DNA from: Paraliobacillus zengyii
Lineage (GTDB): Bacteria > Bacillota > Bacilli > Bacillales > Amphibacillaceae
Reading direction: 5' to 3'
NCBI RefSeq assembly: GCF_003268595.1
Contig: NZ_CP029797.1
Span: 1,261,501-1,325,500 of the forward strand
Length of the DNA: 64,000 nt
The position numbers were made by a program, and so were the translations under genes. The notes beneath the pieces were generated by a model. The model did no database searches, was not told the origin of the DNA, and saw nothing but the letters and a program-made list of their open reading frames with translations. Shown piece after piece: positions 27,710 through 36,626 of the stretch (position 1 is the stretch's first letter; each line of letters opens with the position of its first letter).

Positions 27710-28264
27710 TTGAGAAGATGGAAGACTTTGAACTCGGAATATTTATATAAGACACCATTCGGTAATTTACGCAAAGATAAATGTGAACTTCCTAATGGGG
27801 TTGTAATAGATGACTACTATGTCAATGAATACTCAGATTGGGTAAATGCAATTGTTATAACAAAAGAAAGTAAGATTGTGCTTGTAAAACAATATCGACA
27901 CGCTGGAAAGGATTCTTTTTTAGAAATTCCGGCGGGTAAAATTGAAGCGAATGAGTCGTTTGAGCAAGGAATACTAAGAGAAGTTAAAGAAGAAACTGGG
28001 TTTTCCTCTAAGAAAAGGCCAATAAAATTGGGTGAATTTATGGTCAATCCAGCTACTCAAACAAATAAAGTTATTACTTACCTTATCGTAGATGCCTATA
28101 AGGAATTTGAACAAGAGTTAGATAACACTGAAGATATAGAAACTTTCTTAATTGATTTCAATGAAATGGGAGATTTACTAAGAAAAAACCAGATAAAATC
28201 ACAATTGTTCACAGCAAATGCCTATTTTATGGCAAAGGATTTTTTAATTGAAAATAATAAGTGA
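27710..28264 (+). CDS. NUDIX hydrolase (ADP-ribose pyrophosphatase-like)
   Basis: A 184-residue NUDIX enzyme. The NUDIX box GKIEANESFEQGILREVKEE then TGF is complete. The N-terminus (YLYKTPFGNLRKDKCELPNG) matches the ADP-ribose/nucleoside-diphosphate-sugar type. It would cleave a nucleoside diphosphate derivative using Mg2+. TTG 27710 follows GGGGAGGGG by 6 bases. Confidence 0.9.
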   Translation: MRRWKTLNSEYLYKTPFGNLRKDKCELPNGVVIDDYYVNEYSDWVNAIVITKESKIVLVKQYRHAGKDSFLEIPAGKIEANESFEQGILREVKEETGFSSKKRPIKLGEFMVNPATQTNKVITYLIVDAYKEFEQELDNTEDIETFLIDFNEMGDLLRKNQIKSQLFTANAYFMAKDFLIENNK

Positions 28265-28299
28265 TCTGGAAATAAGACAGAGATGAAGGTGGATTCTGT

Positions 28300-28602
28300 T
28301 TGCAAAAATGTGAAAAATGCAATACAAAATTTAGTCGACGTAGCATCTATAGGTTGTTGTGGGGAACGATAGAAAAACCCTTAATATGCGTGAAGTGTGG
28401 TGCTGAACACTATATAACGATACGTGGACGACTTACAAATGCTTGTATAACTATATTGCCAATGTTAGTTTTTATGCAGTTTCTATCCCCTTTTAATAAT
28501 ATTTTACTAACTATGGGTATAGGCCTTTTCATACTATTCATTGGTTTTCTGCTAACCCCGTATTTAGTAACTTTTAAAGTTGATCGTAAAAATACTAACT
28601 AA
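28300..28602 (+). CDS. cxxc_20_cxxc family membrane protein
   Basis: A 100-residue protein with CEKC near residue 4 and CVKC about 25 residues on: the paired-CxxC zinc ribbon of the cxxc_20_cxxc family. Two membrane helices follow (about 48-68 and 72-90). It is 35 bases after the NUDIX gene and may be co-transcribed. TTG 28300 has AAGGTGG upstream. Function unknown. Confidence 0.8.
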   Translation: MQKCEKCNTKFSRRSIYRLLWGTIEKPLICVKCGAEHYITIRGRLTNACITILPMLVFMQFLSPFNNILLTMGIGLFILFIGFLLTPYLVTFKVDRKNTN

Positions 28603-28623
28603 AATTAATCAGTGCAATGTGAA

Positions 28624-28692
28624 ACAAGGGATCGTCGATAATGGGATTCCTATTTTTGTGCTTAAGAAATTATTGGGATTTTATGTTAAAAT
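28624..28692 (+). repeat. Cassette spacer unit: hairpin plus promoter
   Basis: GGGATCGTCGATAATGG..TATTTTTG followed by GGGATTTTATGTTAAAATAA (extended -10 at 28684-28692). The hairpin is imperfect here. The unit ends the previous gene and starts the next. Related units: 32611, 45266, 52190 and 53948. Confidence 0.65.
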
Positions 28693-28755
28693 AAACATAT
28701 GAATAAAATAAAAGATTAGCTAAAAATTTTTAACTGTTAGGCAGGGGGAGGAGAA

Positions 28756-29187
28756 TTGACTTACAGTGCAAAAACAAAAAAAATTCTTCAGTTTTTATTA
28801 TTTGTATGGGCTGTAAGAGCATTGTTTACTACCGATTATCCTGCAATGTATTATTTTCTAGTACCTTTTTCAATATTTATCCTTGCAACAGTATTTATCA
28901 AATTTCGGTTTAAGATAGTAGAAGATTCCTTGAATTTTAAAATCCTACTATTCAAATTTATAGTTTACAAGAGAAACGTTGACCATAAACAAATCGATAG
29001 TATGAAATTTAAACGCAGTGGCTGGGGCAAGAGATGTGTAATTGTTAAAAATCATAAAGGCTTCAATTTTAAAATTTTTAATTTCTACCCAATAAAAGTT
29101 TATAGTGATTTGATCGATTTCGCTAATGCATACAGCATTCCAATAACTAAAACAAAGGATTATGTAACTTTAGAAAAATTAAACTAA
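28756..29187 (+). CDS. Two-helix membrane protein with PH-like domain
   Basis: A 143-residue protein: two N-terminal helices (about 10-30 and 32-48), then about 90 residues that look like a bacterial PH-type beta domain (FKIVEDSLNFKILLFKFIVY, IDSMKF). TTG 28756 follows GGGGGAGGAG closely. Its promoter is the cassette unit at 28684. Function unknown. Confidence 0.65.
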   Translation: MTYSAKTKKILQFLLFVWAVRALFTTDYPAMYYFLVPFSIFILATVFIKFRFKIVEDSLNFKILLFKFIVYKRNVDHKQIDSMKFKRSGWGKRCVIVKNHKGFNFKIFNFYPIKVYSDLIDFANAYSIPITKTKDYVTLEKLN

Positions 29188-29238
29188 CGGATGCGATTGT
29201 TGTCATTATCTATGATTAAATGGGAAGGAGTAGTTAAT

Positions 29239-29412
29239 TTGTTTAATCGATTGAAATCGTTTCTTTTTGGTATGTTGGGCGTACTTGTAGCAATTATAGT
29301 TGTAAGTGTCGTTCGAAACGGCGAAATAGATTGGGGAACTATTGGTGCTTTATTTACATTAATCTTCTTAATTTTTCTTTTTAGATTAGGTCTTCATTTA
29401 TACAAAAAATAG
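29239..29412 (+). CDS. Small two-helix membrane protein
   Basis: A 57-residue protein with two helices (about 8-25 and 32-52). TTG 29239 is preferred because AAGGAG lies 9 bases upstream; an earlier in-frame ATG at 29191 lacks a site. Not recognised. Confidence 0.5.
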   Translation: MFNRLKSFLFGMLGVLVAIIVVSVVRNGEIDWGTIGALFTLIFLIFLFRLGLHLYKK

Positions 29413-29470
29413 AACAGACGTTGATCAAGTTCTATAATAAAATTCAAACAAATTGGAGAAGGAAAATAAA

Positions 29471-29908
29471 ATGAAGTTTTATATTGCATCTAGTTTAAAT
29501 AACATTGAAATTGTTATAAACGTAGCTGGTCAATTAAAGCAGGCAGGTTTTATTCAAGCATACGACTGGACAGCGAACGAGAGGGCTGACAACTTAGAAA
29601 AGTTAAAAAAAATCGGTCAAAAAGAAAAAGATGGTGTCTTAGAATCGGATTTTATTATAATAATTTTACCTGGTGGAAAAGGTACGCATATCGAATTAGG
29701 AATAGCATTAGGTCTTAATAAAAGAATATACCTTTATTCTCCTAACGAAAAAATAAATGACCCTTCAACATCTAGCACGTTTTATCAACTTCCAGAGGTA
29801 AAAAAGTTTGTTGGTGAAATCAATTCTTTTATTGCGGATGTAGTGATTCGAGAAACAAAGTTAGTACAACAAGAACCCCCCTATGAGACTCTCCGTAATA
29901 AGCTATAG
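29471..29908 (+). CDS. Nucleoside 2-deoxyribosyltransferase-like protein
   Basis: About 145 residues with a Rossmann-like fold of the nucleoside deoxyribosyltransferase group: MKFYIASSL at the start, SDFIIIILPGGKGTHIELGI in the middle (acidic catalytic residue in HIELG), and KRIYLYSP. The final residues (QQEPPYETLRNKL) are read into the direct repeat that starts near 29890, so the natural C-terminus may have been replaced. ATG 29471 has GGAGAAGG upstream. Confidence 0.75.
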   Translation: MKFYIASSLNNIEIVINVAGQLKQAGFIQAYDWTANERADNLEKLKKIGQKEKDGVLESDFIIIILPGGKGTHIELGIALGLNKRIYLYSPNEKINDPSTSSTFYQLPEVKKFVGEINSFIADVVIRETKLVQQEPPYETLRNKL

Positions 29909-30078
29909 TTTTGGTAAATCATCACTACCTTTAATGTTAAATTCTGTTTCAATATTTAGTTGTATATGTATGTTCTCCAACTCAAATGAATTTTTCGGTA
30001 CAGCCCAAAACTGTACATTCTTATTCAATCACTTTGTGTATTCTCGATTTAGCATTTATAGGTTAATCATTTTAATTG
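29893..30078. repeat. Direct repeat, left copy (about 185 bp)
   Basis: Matches 30634-30819 over its whole length with scattered differences. The two copies flank the cupin gene in the same orientation. On the minus strand it contains an open frame, 30028 to 29903 (NIHIQLNIETEFNIKGSDDL, then a stop), so the repeat came from the end of a coding gene. Confidence 0.75.
29903..30028 (-). pseudogene. C-terminal gene remnant inside the left repeat
   Basis: A 41-codon minus-strand frame from TTG to TAG with convincing protein character (VQFWAVPKNSFELENIHIQL). No ribosome site is visible. The equivalent frame in the right copy (30644-30770) is broken by stop codons in its first half. Family not recognised. 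Confidence 0.4.
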
Positions 30079-30155
30079 AACAAGAGAAGAGTATAATGCA
30101 GGAATAAATTCACTTATTGGTGCACGTAATGCAAAGAAAGATAGGAGGAAGGGAT

Positions 30156-30617
30156 ATGTCTTATAATCCAAGAAAAATTAGTGTGGAAGAAGCACAGTTG
30201 TCTGGTATAGATGTTAATTTTGAGCTGATGAATAATCGTGAAAAACGATATAGGTTAGTAGGCTCCGATGGTAGTTCATATTGCCGTACTGTTGGTTCAG
30301 AAATAGGTGCCTGGCAGAATAGCCATTATCATGAAGAAGTGACAGAGTTTTATGTTGTTCAGTCAGGATGGATTGTTTATGCAGAAATTTGTTTGAATGA
30401 AGAGATTAACTTACGTTTTCTTCGGGAGGGGGAAAGTGCTACTGTAAAACCTTTTGTTCATCACAATATATTTATGTCTTCTAATTCAATTACGCATACG
30501 ATTAAATATGGTGGTGGAGGTCCTAAGATTGATTGGTTTCCATCCAGTGACCTAGATGATTTCACAAAGAAACTTTCCGAAAATGAATTACTAGAGATCA
30601 GTGATATGAAAAACTAA
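30156..30617 (+). CDS. Cupin domain protein
   Basis: A 153-residue single-domain cupin. Motif 1 is HYHEEVTEFYVVQSGW (two His, one Glu) and motif 2 has VHHNIFM. The metal ligands are thus His-His-Glu and His. Such proteins are isomerases, dioxygenases or ligand-binding proteins. AGGAGGAAGG precedes ATG 30156. It sits between the two 185-bp direct repeats, suggesting gain by recombination between them or a shared mobile history. Confidence 0.85.
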   Translation: MSYNPRKISVEEAQLSGIDVNFELMNNREKRYRLVGSDGSSYCRTVGSEIGAWQNSHYHEEVTEFYVVQSGWIVYAEICLNEEINLRFLREGESATVKPFVHHNIFMSSNSITHTIKYGGGGPKIDWFPSSDLDDFTKKLSENELLEISDMKN

Positions 30618-30633
30618 AAATCAAATGTTTTTT

Positions 30634-30819
30634 TCGTAATAAGCTATAGTTTTGATAAATCATCACTACCTTTAATGTTGAATTCTGTTTCAATATTTAG
30701 TTGTATATGTATGTTCTCCATCTCAAATAAATTATTTACATACAGCTCATAACTGTACATTCTTATTCAATCATTTTTGTGTATTCTAGAGTTAGCATTT
30801 ATAGGTTAATCACTTTAAT
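30634..30819. repeat. Direct repeat, right copy (about 185 bp)
   Basis: Begins CGTAATAAGCTATAGTTTTG like the left copy at 29893 and ends TATAGGTTAATCACTTTAAT. It is slightly diverged, with the minus-strand frame broken. Confidence 0.75.
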
Positions 30820-30892
30820 AAGGAAAACGGCATTTCTTGTTAAATTCGTAGCAGTTTAATTGAAGAGTAAAAAATAGATAAAGGGGTTAGTT

Positions 30893-32578
30893 ATGACTAC
30901 AATAATGGATATTACAAACATCGATTACTTAAAAAAATCATTTGAAGAGTTATTGAGTGTCACATTTAAAAATTATAATGATGTAAAAAAATGGATGTCG
31001 AATAGAACAGAGTTATTAGATAGCATAGATAGTAACATTAGGATGGATTATATCAAGTTTCAAAGTGATACTTCAGATAACCTGATAAAGAAAAAGGTTA
31101 ATTTTGAGAATTCAACTGTTGTGCCATTAGTCAAAAAATATGAGAAAGCACTAAATATAAAATACACAAACTCCCCTTTTCGATTAGGAGAGTGTTCCAG
31201 TTATTATTTGCAATTAGATAAACAAATAGAGACTGCTATTTCCATAACAAAAGAAGAGAATATTCTATTGGAGATAGATGAGTCAAATTTGATAACGAAA
31301 TACTTCGAAGTTATGGGGAATTTAAAGGTGAATTGGGAGGGCGAATTAAAAACACTAAGTGACCTTCAGGCATTACAACAAAGCCCAGACAGAGGAGTAA
31401 GAAAAAAAGCATTAGTATCAATTTATGAGCTTGTTCGACCGGTAGAAGATAAACTACAAGATATTATGGATGAATTAATTCGAAAAAGACATCAAATTGC
31501 TAGAAATGCAGGTTTTGAAAATTACCGTGATTATATGTTCAAAAAATATGAACGGTACGATTATTCTGTTGATGATTGCAACCAATTAGCAGAATCAATC
31601 AAATGTTATTTGTTACCTTTGCAAACTAAACTTTATAAGGATAGAAAGCTAAAATTAGGTTTAGAGAGTTTTAAACCATGGGATAAAAGAGCTATACCAA
31701 AATCACAAAAACCGCTTGTGCCTACTAAAAATACCTTTGATTTATTAGATAAATGCACTCATATTTTGAATGAATTATCACCTGATTTCGGAAAAATAAT
31801 GGAAGATGCAAAAGGAAAAAAATTATTAGATCTAAATATAAGACCTAATAAGGCATTTGGAGGATTCTCTGAATATATACCTGACAAAAAGAATTCATTT
31901 ATTTTTATGAATGCTAATCAAACACAAGATGATGTAGTTATTTTGCTTCACGAAATGGGACATTCTGTTCATCATTTCCTAATTAAAGATTTTAAAATAA
32001 GGGAATATAGAAAAGTACCAATGGAAACCAGTGAATTGGCGAGTATGGCAATGGAGTTGTTTTCAATGGATTATTGGAATGTTTTTTATAAAGAAAGTTT
32101 TGATTTAAAAAGGAGTAAATTAGAACAATATGATGAAATAATTAATTCCTTTCCTTCTATAATAATTGTTGACCAATTTCAGCATTGGATGTACGAAAAC
32201 CCTAATCATACAAGAGTTGAAAGAAATGATAAGTTTCAGGAATTAATGTCCGACTTCACATCAAATGAGATGGATTATGACGGTCTGGAAGATTGGCAAA
32301 GGATGGATTGGTTATTTATATTACATATTTTCGAACTGCCTTTTTACTATATAGAATATGCAATTGCCCAAGTTGGTGCACTTAAATTATACAAACAATA
32401 TAAGGAAACCCCTATTGAAACGTTAAATTCTTATAAAAATGCGTTATCTCTAGGTAATTCGAAATCAATGAAAGAGGTATATAAAACAGCAGGTATATCT
32501 TTTGATTTCTCCCAAAAAGAGATTAAAGAACTAATTAGATTTGTGGATGATGAAGTGAACGTTCTAAGCCGACATTAA
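30893..32578 (+). CDS. M3 family oligoendopeptidase (PepF-like)
   Basis: A 561-residue zinc metallopeptidase. The HEXXH site is His353-Glu354-x-x-His357, with the third ligand Glu381 (METSELASM). This is the length and layout of oligoendopeptidase F-type M3 enzymes, which degrade 7-17-residue peptides in the cytoplasm. AAAGGGG precedes ATG 30893. It is the longest gene in the 20-54 kb field and has its own spacing. Confidence 0.92.
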   Translation: MTTIMDITNIDYLKKSFEELLSVTFKNYNDVKKWMSNRTELLDSIDSNIRMDYIKFQSDTSDNLIKKKVNFENSTVVPLVKKYEKALNIKYTNSPFRLGECSSYYLQLDKQIETAISITKEENILLEIDESNLITKYFEVMGNLKVNWEGELKTLSDLQALQQSPDRGVRKKALVSIYELVRPVEDKLQDIMDELIRKRHQIARNAGFENYRDYMFKKYERYDYSVDDCNQLAESIKCYLLPLQTKLYKDRKLKLGLESFKPWDKRAIPKSQKPLVPTKNTFDLLDKCTHILNELSPDFGKIMEDAKGKKLLDLNIRPNKAFGGFSEYIPDKKNSFIFMNANQTQDDVVILLHEMGHSVHHFLIKDFKIREYRKVPMETSELASMAMELFSMDYWNVFYKESFDLKRSKLEQYDEIINSFPSIIIVDQFQHWMYENPNHTRVERNDKFQELMSDFTSNEMDYDGLEDWQRMDWLFILHIFELPFYYIEYAIAQVGALKLYKQYKETPIETLNSYKNALSLGNSKSMKEVYKTAGISFDFSQKEIKELIRFVDDEVNVLSRH

Positions 32579-32610
32579 ATTGATTTATTATACATAGGTA
32601 CAACTAACAA

Positions 32611-32667
32611 GGATCATTGATAAAGATGATCCTATTTTTAAAAAATACTGGAATTTTATGTTAAAAT
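32611..32667 (+). repeat. Cassette spacer unit: terminator plus promoter
   Basis: GGATCAT / ATGATCC hairpin followed by TATTTTT ends the M3 peptidase gene. GGAATTTTATGTTAAAATAA (extended -10 at 32659-32667) then starts the next GNAT gene. Only about 25 bases separate terminator and promoter. Confidence 0.75.
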
Positions 32668-32747
32668 AAACCCATGAATAATTAGATATAGATAACTTGA
32701 AATGCTAGTAGGTTAAACCACAATCTAGAAATGGAAAGGTAACTATC

Positions 32748-33257
32748 ATGAAAATCACATTAGAAAAATTAAACCAAGCTGATGCTAAAACGTTATATGA
32801 ATTTGAACTTGAGAACAGAGATTATTTTGAAAAGATGGTACCAAGTCGTGGTCAGGATTATTATGATTGGAAAACTTTTAAGATGCGACACAAAGCCTTA
32901 TTGGATGAACAAATTGATGGGCAATCCTATTATTATTTAATTAAGAATGAGCAGCGTTTAATTATTGGACGAATGAACCTAGTGGATATCGATCTATCTG
33001 ATAATTTGGGTTATATCGGCTATCGAGTGGGAGAAGCATATACAGGAAAGGGAATTGCATATAAAGCATTGAAACTTTTAATAGAAACGATTGACAAGCA
33101 AAAGATTCAACAGATTTTAGCGAAGACAACGACTAACAATATAGCCTCACAAAGAATCTTGGAGAAAAGTGGATTTAATCATCTATCAACAAGTGATGAA
33201 GCATTTGAAATGAATGGAAACTATTTAAAGTTTATTTATTTCAAACGGACTATTTAA
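32748..33257 (+). CDS. GNAT acetyltransferase (RimJ/RimL type)
   Basis: A 169-residue GNAT: LGYIGYRVGEAYTGKGIAYKAL carries the acetyl-CoA loop, and NIASQRILEKSGF the C-terminal helix. The pattern NLGYIGYRV fits ribosomal-protein-alanine-acetyltransferase-like members. GGAAAGG precedes ATG 32748. Transcribed from the cassette promoter at 32659. Confidence 0.9.
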   Translation: MKITLEKLNQADAKTLYEFELENRDYFEKMVPSRGQDYYDWKTFKMRHKALLDEQIDGQSYYYLIKNEQRLIIGRMNLVDIDLSDNLGYIGYRVGEAYTGKGIAYKALKLLIETIDKQKIQQILAKTTTNNIASQRILEKSGFNHLSTSDEAFEMNGNYLKFIYFKRTI

Positions 33258-33338
33258 GGTTTTTTCTTCAACTAACAGAGTCGATTACGGTTTGCAAGAA
33301 ACGTATACTCTTTTAACATAGAGTAGGAGGGTAAGTCT

Positions 33339-33824
33339 ATTAGAAAAATAACTTTATCAAATGGAAAAACAGTTGAAGTTAGCTGCTTAAGTTGTGCATT
33401 AACAAGTGGTTTGATTGAACCAGATGGTGGTGTCGTTTTTGAAACAAATTATTTTCATGCTCATCAAGATGTTGCATATCCAATTAAGGGCCTAATAATA
33501 GTAGCGTCTAAACGCCATATTAAATGTTTTGATGAATTAACAGAAGAAGAAATGATAGATTATATGCAGGTGCTATCAAAGATAAGGAAGGCTCAACGGG
33601 ACGTTTTAGGGATTGAATACGTTTATTATTTCTACAATGAAGATACCACGCATCATTTTCATACATGGATGGTTCCAAGATATGAATGGATGCATGAATT
33701 TGGACGCTCAGTTGAATCAGTTAGACCTGTACTTCTTTATGCTCGGAAAAAAATGAATACCAATGAAAATATCCAGGAAGTATTGGCTGCGATTGACTCT
33801 CTAGCTAATGAATTAAAGAAATGA
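33339..33824 (+). CDS. HIT family protein, probable ATT start
   Basis: A 161-residue HIT protein. The N-terminus IRKITLSNGKTVEVSCLSC (zinc-type CxxC) lies upstream of any ATG, TTG or GTG that would keep it. GGAGGG at 33326-33331 is 7-8 bases before ATT 33339, which I take as the start. The triad is HHFHTWMVP: the first two histidines and the middle nucleophile are kept, but the third position is Trp. Some HIT branches (for example GalT, with Gln) also vary here. TTG 33402-33404 is the next possible start but would remove the CxxC. Confidence 0.7.
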   Translation: MRKITLSNGKTVEVSCLSCALTSGLIEPDGGVVFETNYFHAHQDVAYPIKGLIIVASKRHIKCFDELTEEEMIDYMQVLSKIRKAQRDVLGIEYVYYFYNEDTTHHFHTWMVPRYEWMHEFGRSVESVRPVLLYARKKMNTNENIQEVLAAIDSLANELKK

Positions 33825-33951
33825 TTTTATGATGCAATTAAACCAGTTGAATTAACTAAGAGGTTTGACGGTCTTTTGGTTGAAGGTATTGGCCTAACGG
33901 TTAGTTTAGGAAGGTCAAGTCAATATTTTAAAGTAGAAAAGGAGAACTAGA

Positions 33952-34416
33952 GTGAATATTGATTTTTTGTCTAACCATCCCAATAATATAAAAGAAGTTT
34001 CTGAGATGATTTATAAGGAATTTGTGGTAAAAACGAAAAGTGGTATGGAATATGAAGATGTTGTTAAACACTTTTCAAATACTAGGGACACTATACTTCC
34101 GATAACACTTGTCGCTTTAGAAAACGGAGAATGTTTAGGAACTGTATCTATATTTGAGAACGATTTAACGATAAGAGCTATGTACAAACCTTGGCTTGCA
34201 TCTCTTTATACGAAGCCAGCTTATCGTGGCAGAGGTATCGGACAGCAGTTAGTAGCCAGAACAATAGACGTAGTTAAAGAGTTAGGGTTTAAAGAACTTT
34301 ATTTAAGAACGGAACATACATCTGAATATTATAGAAATAGGGGTTGGATCTATGTTGAAACTGTTTCAGATGATAAATACGAAAAAATTAATGTATTTAA
34401 AATAAAGTTTATTTGA
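33952..34416 (+). CDS. GNAT acetyltransferase
   Basis: A 154-residue GNAT: WLASLYTKPAYRGRGIGQQLV contains the acetyl-CoA loop, followed by LRTEHTSEYYRNRGWIYVET. The LRTEH..YYRNRGW pattern occurs in small GNATs of the YitI/PaiA-like group; substrate unknown. GTG 33952 has AAGGAGAA upstream. Confidence 0.9.
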   Translation: MNIDFLSNHPNNIKEVSEMIYKEFVVKTKSGMEYEDVVKHFSNTRDTILPITLVALENGECLGTVSIFENDLTIRAMYKPWLASLYTKPAYRGRGIGQQLVARTIDVVKELGFKELYLRTEHTSEYYRNRGWIYVETVSDDKYEKINVFKIKFI

Positions 34417-34594
34417 ATTCAAGTAACTGGTTCTTTCCTAGAGTATGGAAAAATCTTTTTTTAACTTAGGATGCAGGATAAACTAAAGAGAAACACAACT
34501 TAATATCTCGAATGTAATCCTGTTTCACTAACAAAATAGATTAGTAAAAGTATAGAGTGAGACTAAAAGAAAAAACTTTATTAGAGGTGTAATT

Positions 34595-35110
34595 ATGCGA
34601 AAGGTTGAAGTTTTATCGAATCAAGAAGAATGGGCTAAGATGTTTCAGCGAGAAAGCAAAAAAATTAAAGATGTTTTTGGAGAGGAACTTCTAAATATTT
34701 ATCATATTGGAAGTACAGCAATTCCAAAAATTAAAGCTAAACCAATAATTGATATTATAGTTGAGGTAATTATGATTCGCAATGTTGATAAATTTAATAG
34801 TGATATGCGGCAGTTGGGTTATGAAGCTCTTGGTGAAAATGGAATTCCTAAAAGACGTTTTTTTACAAAAGGTGGTGACAGTAGGACGCATCATATTCAC
34901 ATTTTTGAACAAGGAAATAAGGAAATTATTCGTCACCTAACATTTAGAGATTATATGATAGCGCATCCAGAAGAAGCTATGGAATACAGTCAACTAAAAC
35001 AAAACTTGGCTAAAAAATTCCCTTATAACATTGAAAAATATATAGAAGGAAAGGACAATTACATACAAGAGATTGATAGTAAATCTCAATTGTGGAAATT
35101 ACTTTATTAA
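34595..35110 (+). CDS. GrpB family protein (UPF0157)
   Basis: A 171-residue protein of the nucleotidyltransferase-fold GrpB family. The hallmark HIGSTAIPKIKAKPIIDIIV lies at about residues 37-56, with RTHHIHIFEQGN further on. In Bacilli these are stand-alone proteins with unconfirmed function. AGAGGTG precedes ATG 34595. Confidence 0.9.
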   Translation: MRKVEVLSNQEEWAKMFQRESKKIKDVFGEELLNIYHIGSTAIPKIKAKPIIDIIVEVIMIRNVDKFNSDMRQLGYEALGENGIPKRRFFTKGGDSRTHHIHIFEQGNKEIIRHLTFRDYMIAHPEEAMEYSQLKQNLAKKFPYNIEKYIEGKDNYIQEIDSKSQLWKLLY

Positions 35111-35238
35111 TCTAATTAAACAAGTACTTTATTAGTCAAATGCAACTTTTCTTCATTAACATAGAAAAATAAAGTCAACAGAAAAGAAAATAATTATCAT
35201 ATGATTTTCATAAATGGGAACCGAGGGAGAGTAGTATC

Positions 35239-35923
35239 GTGATATTTTTTGACATAGATGAAACATTACTTGACCATAACCGAGCAGAAAAACTGGGAGC
35301 AATTGATTTTTATAGAACTTATAAAAATCAATTAGAATATAGTGAAATTGAATTTCTTGAATTATGGTATATCTTATCTAAGAAATACTTTGAAAAGTTA
35401 TTAGCAAAAGAATGTCCTTTCAAGAACAAAGAAGAATGCGGATTAAAGATTTGTTTGGTAACGACTTAAACGATGAAAAAGCAGATAGTAAATTCAATAA
35501 TTATTTGGGTTTATATAAAAATAATTGGTCAATTTTTAAAGATGTCATTCCTTGCTTGAACCAATTGAAACGACTGGGATATCGCCTTGGAATTATAAGT
35601 AATGGTGATTATAATCAACAAATAGAAAAGCTAGAGTTAATAAATATACATGATTTTTTTGATTGCATTATTACTTCAAGTGAAATGGGAGTGGCTAAAC
35701 CTAATCCTATTATCTTTCAAGAAGCGTGTGTTCAAGCGAAAGTTCAAGTTCATAAAAGTTTATATATTGGAGATAGACTTGAAACTGATGCAATAGGAAG
35801 TAAAAAAGCAGGGATGGTTGGAATATGGTTGAATCGAAAAATAACACCACTAATACAGATGTAAAAGTAATAAATAGCCTTGATGAATTAACAGGGGTAT
35901 TTATTAGTTCTTTACTAAAGTAA
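35239..35923 (+). pseudogene. HAD-superfamily hydrolase with two frameshifts
   Basis: GTG 35239 (after GAGGGAGAG) opens FFDIDETLLDHN, HAD motif I. The frame is lost near 35410; in the next frame MSFQEQRRMRIKDLF continues through ISNGDYN (motif II) and VAKPNPIIF. IGDRLETDAIGSKKAG carries motif IV. A second shift in the A-run at about 35835 diverts the end; the natural end DVKVINSLDELTG runs to TAA 35921-35923. The restored protein is about 228 residues, YjjG/PynA-like. Two single-base losses, one in a homopolymer, could be decay or base-call errors. Confidence 0.75.
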
Positions 35924-36119
35924 CGGTTTCTCTACTTCAATAAAAAGGTACTTCTTGTTCAATTAATGCAACAGGTTGCTTTAATAAAAAGCTTTAATAA
36001 AGCAGATCTCAAAAAAGTTATATACCATTGTCATTTATAAAATATTTTCAATTTTTCTGTACACTTTTTTACGAAAAATAACTCTTTATTAATGAAGGAT
36101 GTTTGAAAAGGGGGAGGGT

Positions 36120-36626
36120 ATGGATTCTCAGCTACTGTTGAAAATATACAAAAAACAAGCAAAAATGATTTATTTTTATTTGAAAAAGAATGGTTGTAGC
36201 CATGAAGATGCAGAAGATATTGTACAAGAAAGCTATATGAAATATATCGCTTATAGTAGTGGCGTTCCTTCAGATAAAGCCCTCTCATATATTTTTACCA
36301 TTTCTATAAATGAATATAAAAAAATGTTAAAGAAAAAAAGAAAAGAACAAGTGGTTGTAATTGATGATTATCGCTTTTGGAACAATTTTGCGAATGACCA
36401 AGATACCGAAACTAGTGTCTTAAATATCGAGATGAATCATGAAATTGCACTTACTCTAGAACGTATACAAGGAATCTTTAAACAGCTTCTTGTATTAAAA
36501 TATGAATTCGAACTTAGCTATAAGGAGATTTCAATATTACTAGGAATGAAGGAAGAAACGATTAGGACTTATTTATTTCGAGCAAGAAAAGAATTTCAAA
36601 AGAACTGGAGGCACCTTCATGAATGA
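36120..36626 (+). CDS. ECF-type RNA polymerase sigma factor
   Basis: A 168-residue sigma-70 family protein: region 2 (KQAKMIYFYLKKNGCSHEDAE, DIVQESYMKY) and region 4 (LSYKEISILLGMKEETIRTYLFRARKEF). ATG 36120 is chosen because AAAGGGGGAGGG ends just upstream. The stop overlaps the anti-sigma gene by 8 bases, the usual arrangement for a sigma/anti-sigma pair. It should direct transcription of an envelope or stress regulon when the anti-sigma lets go. Confidence 0.9.
   Translation: MDSQLLLKIYKKQAKMIYFYLKKNGCSHEDAEDIVQESYMKYIAYSSGVPSDKALSYIFTISINEYKKMLKKKRKEQVVVIDDYRFWNNFANDQDTETSVLNIEMNHEIALTLERIQGIFKQLLVLKYEFELSYKEISILLGMKEETIRTYLFRARKEFQKNWRHLHE

Noticed and set aside
29883..30107. Plus-strand 74-codon frame across the direct repeat
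   Set aside because: No ribosome site, Cys/Phe/Ser-rich, and the opposite strand carries better protein text.
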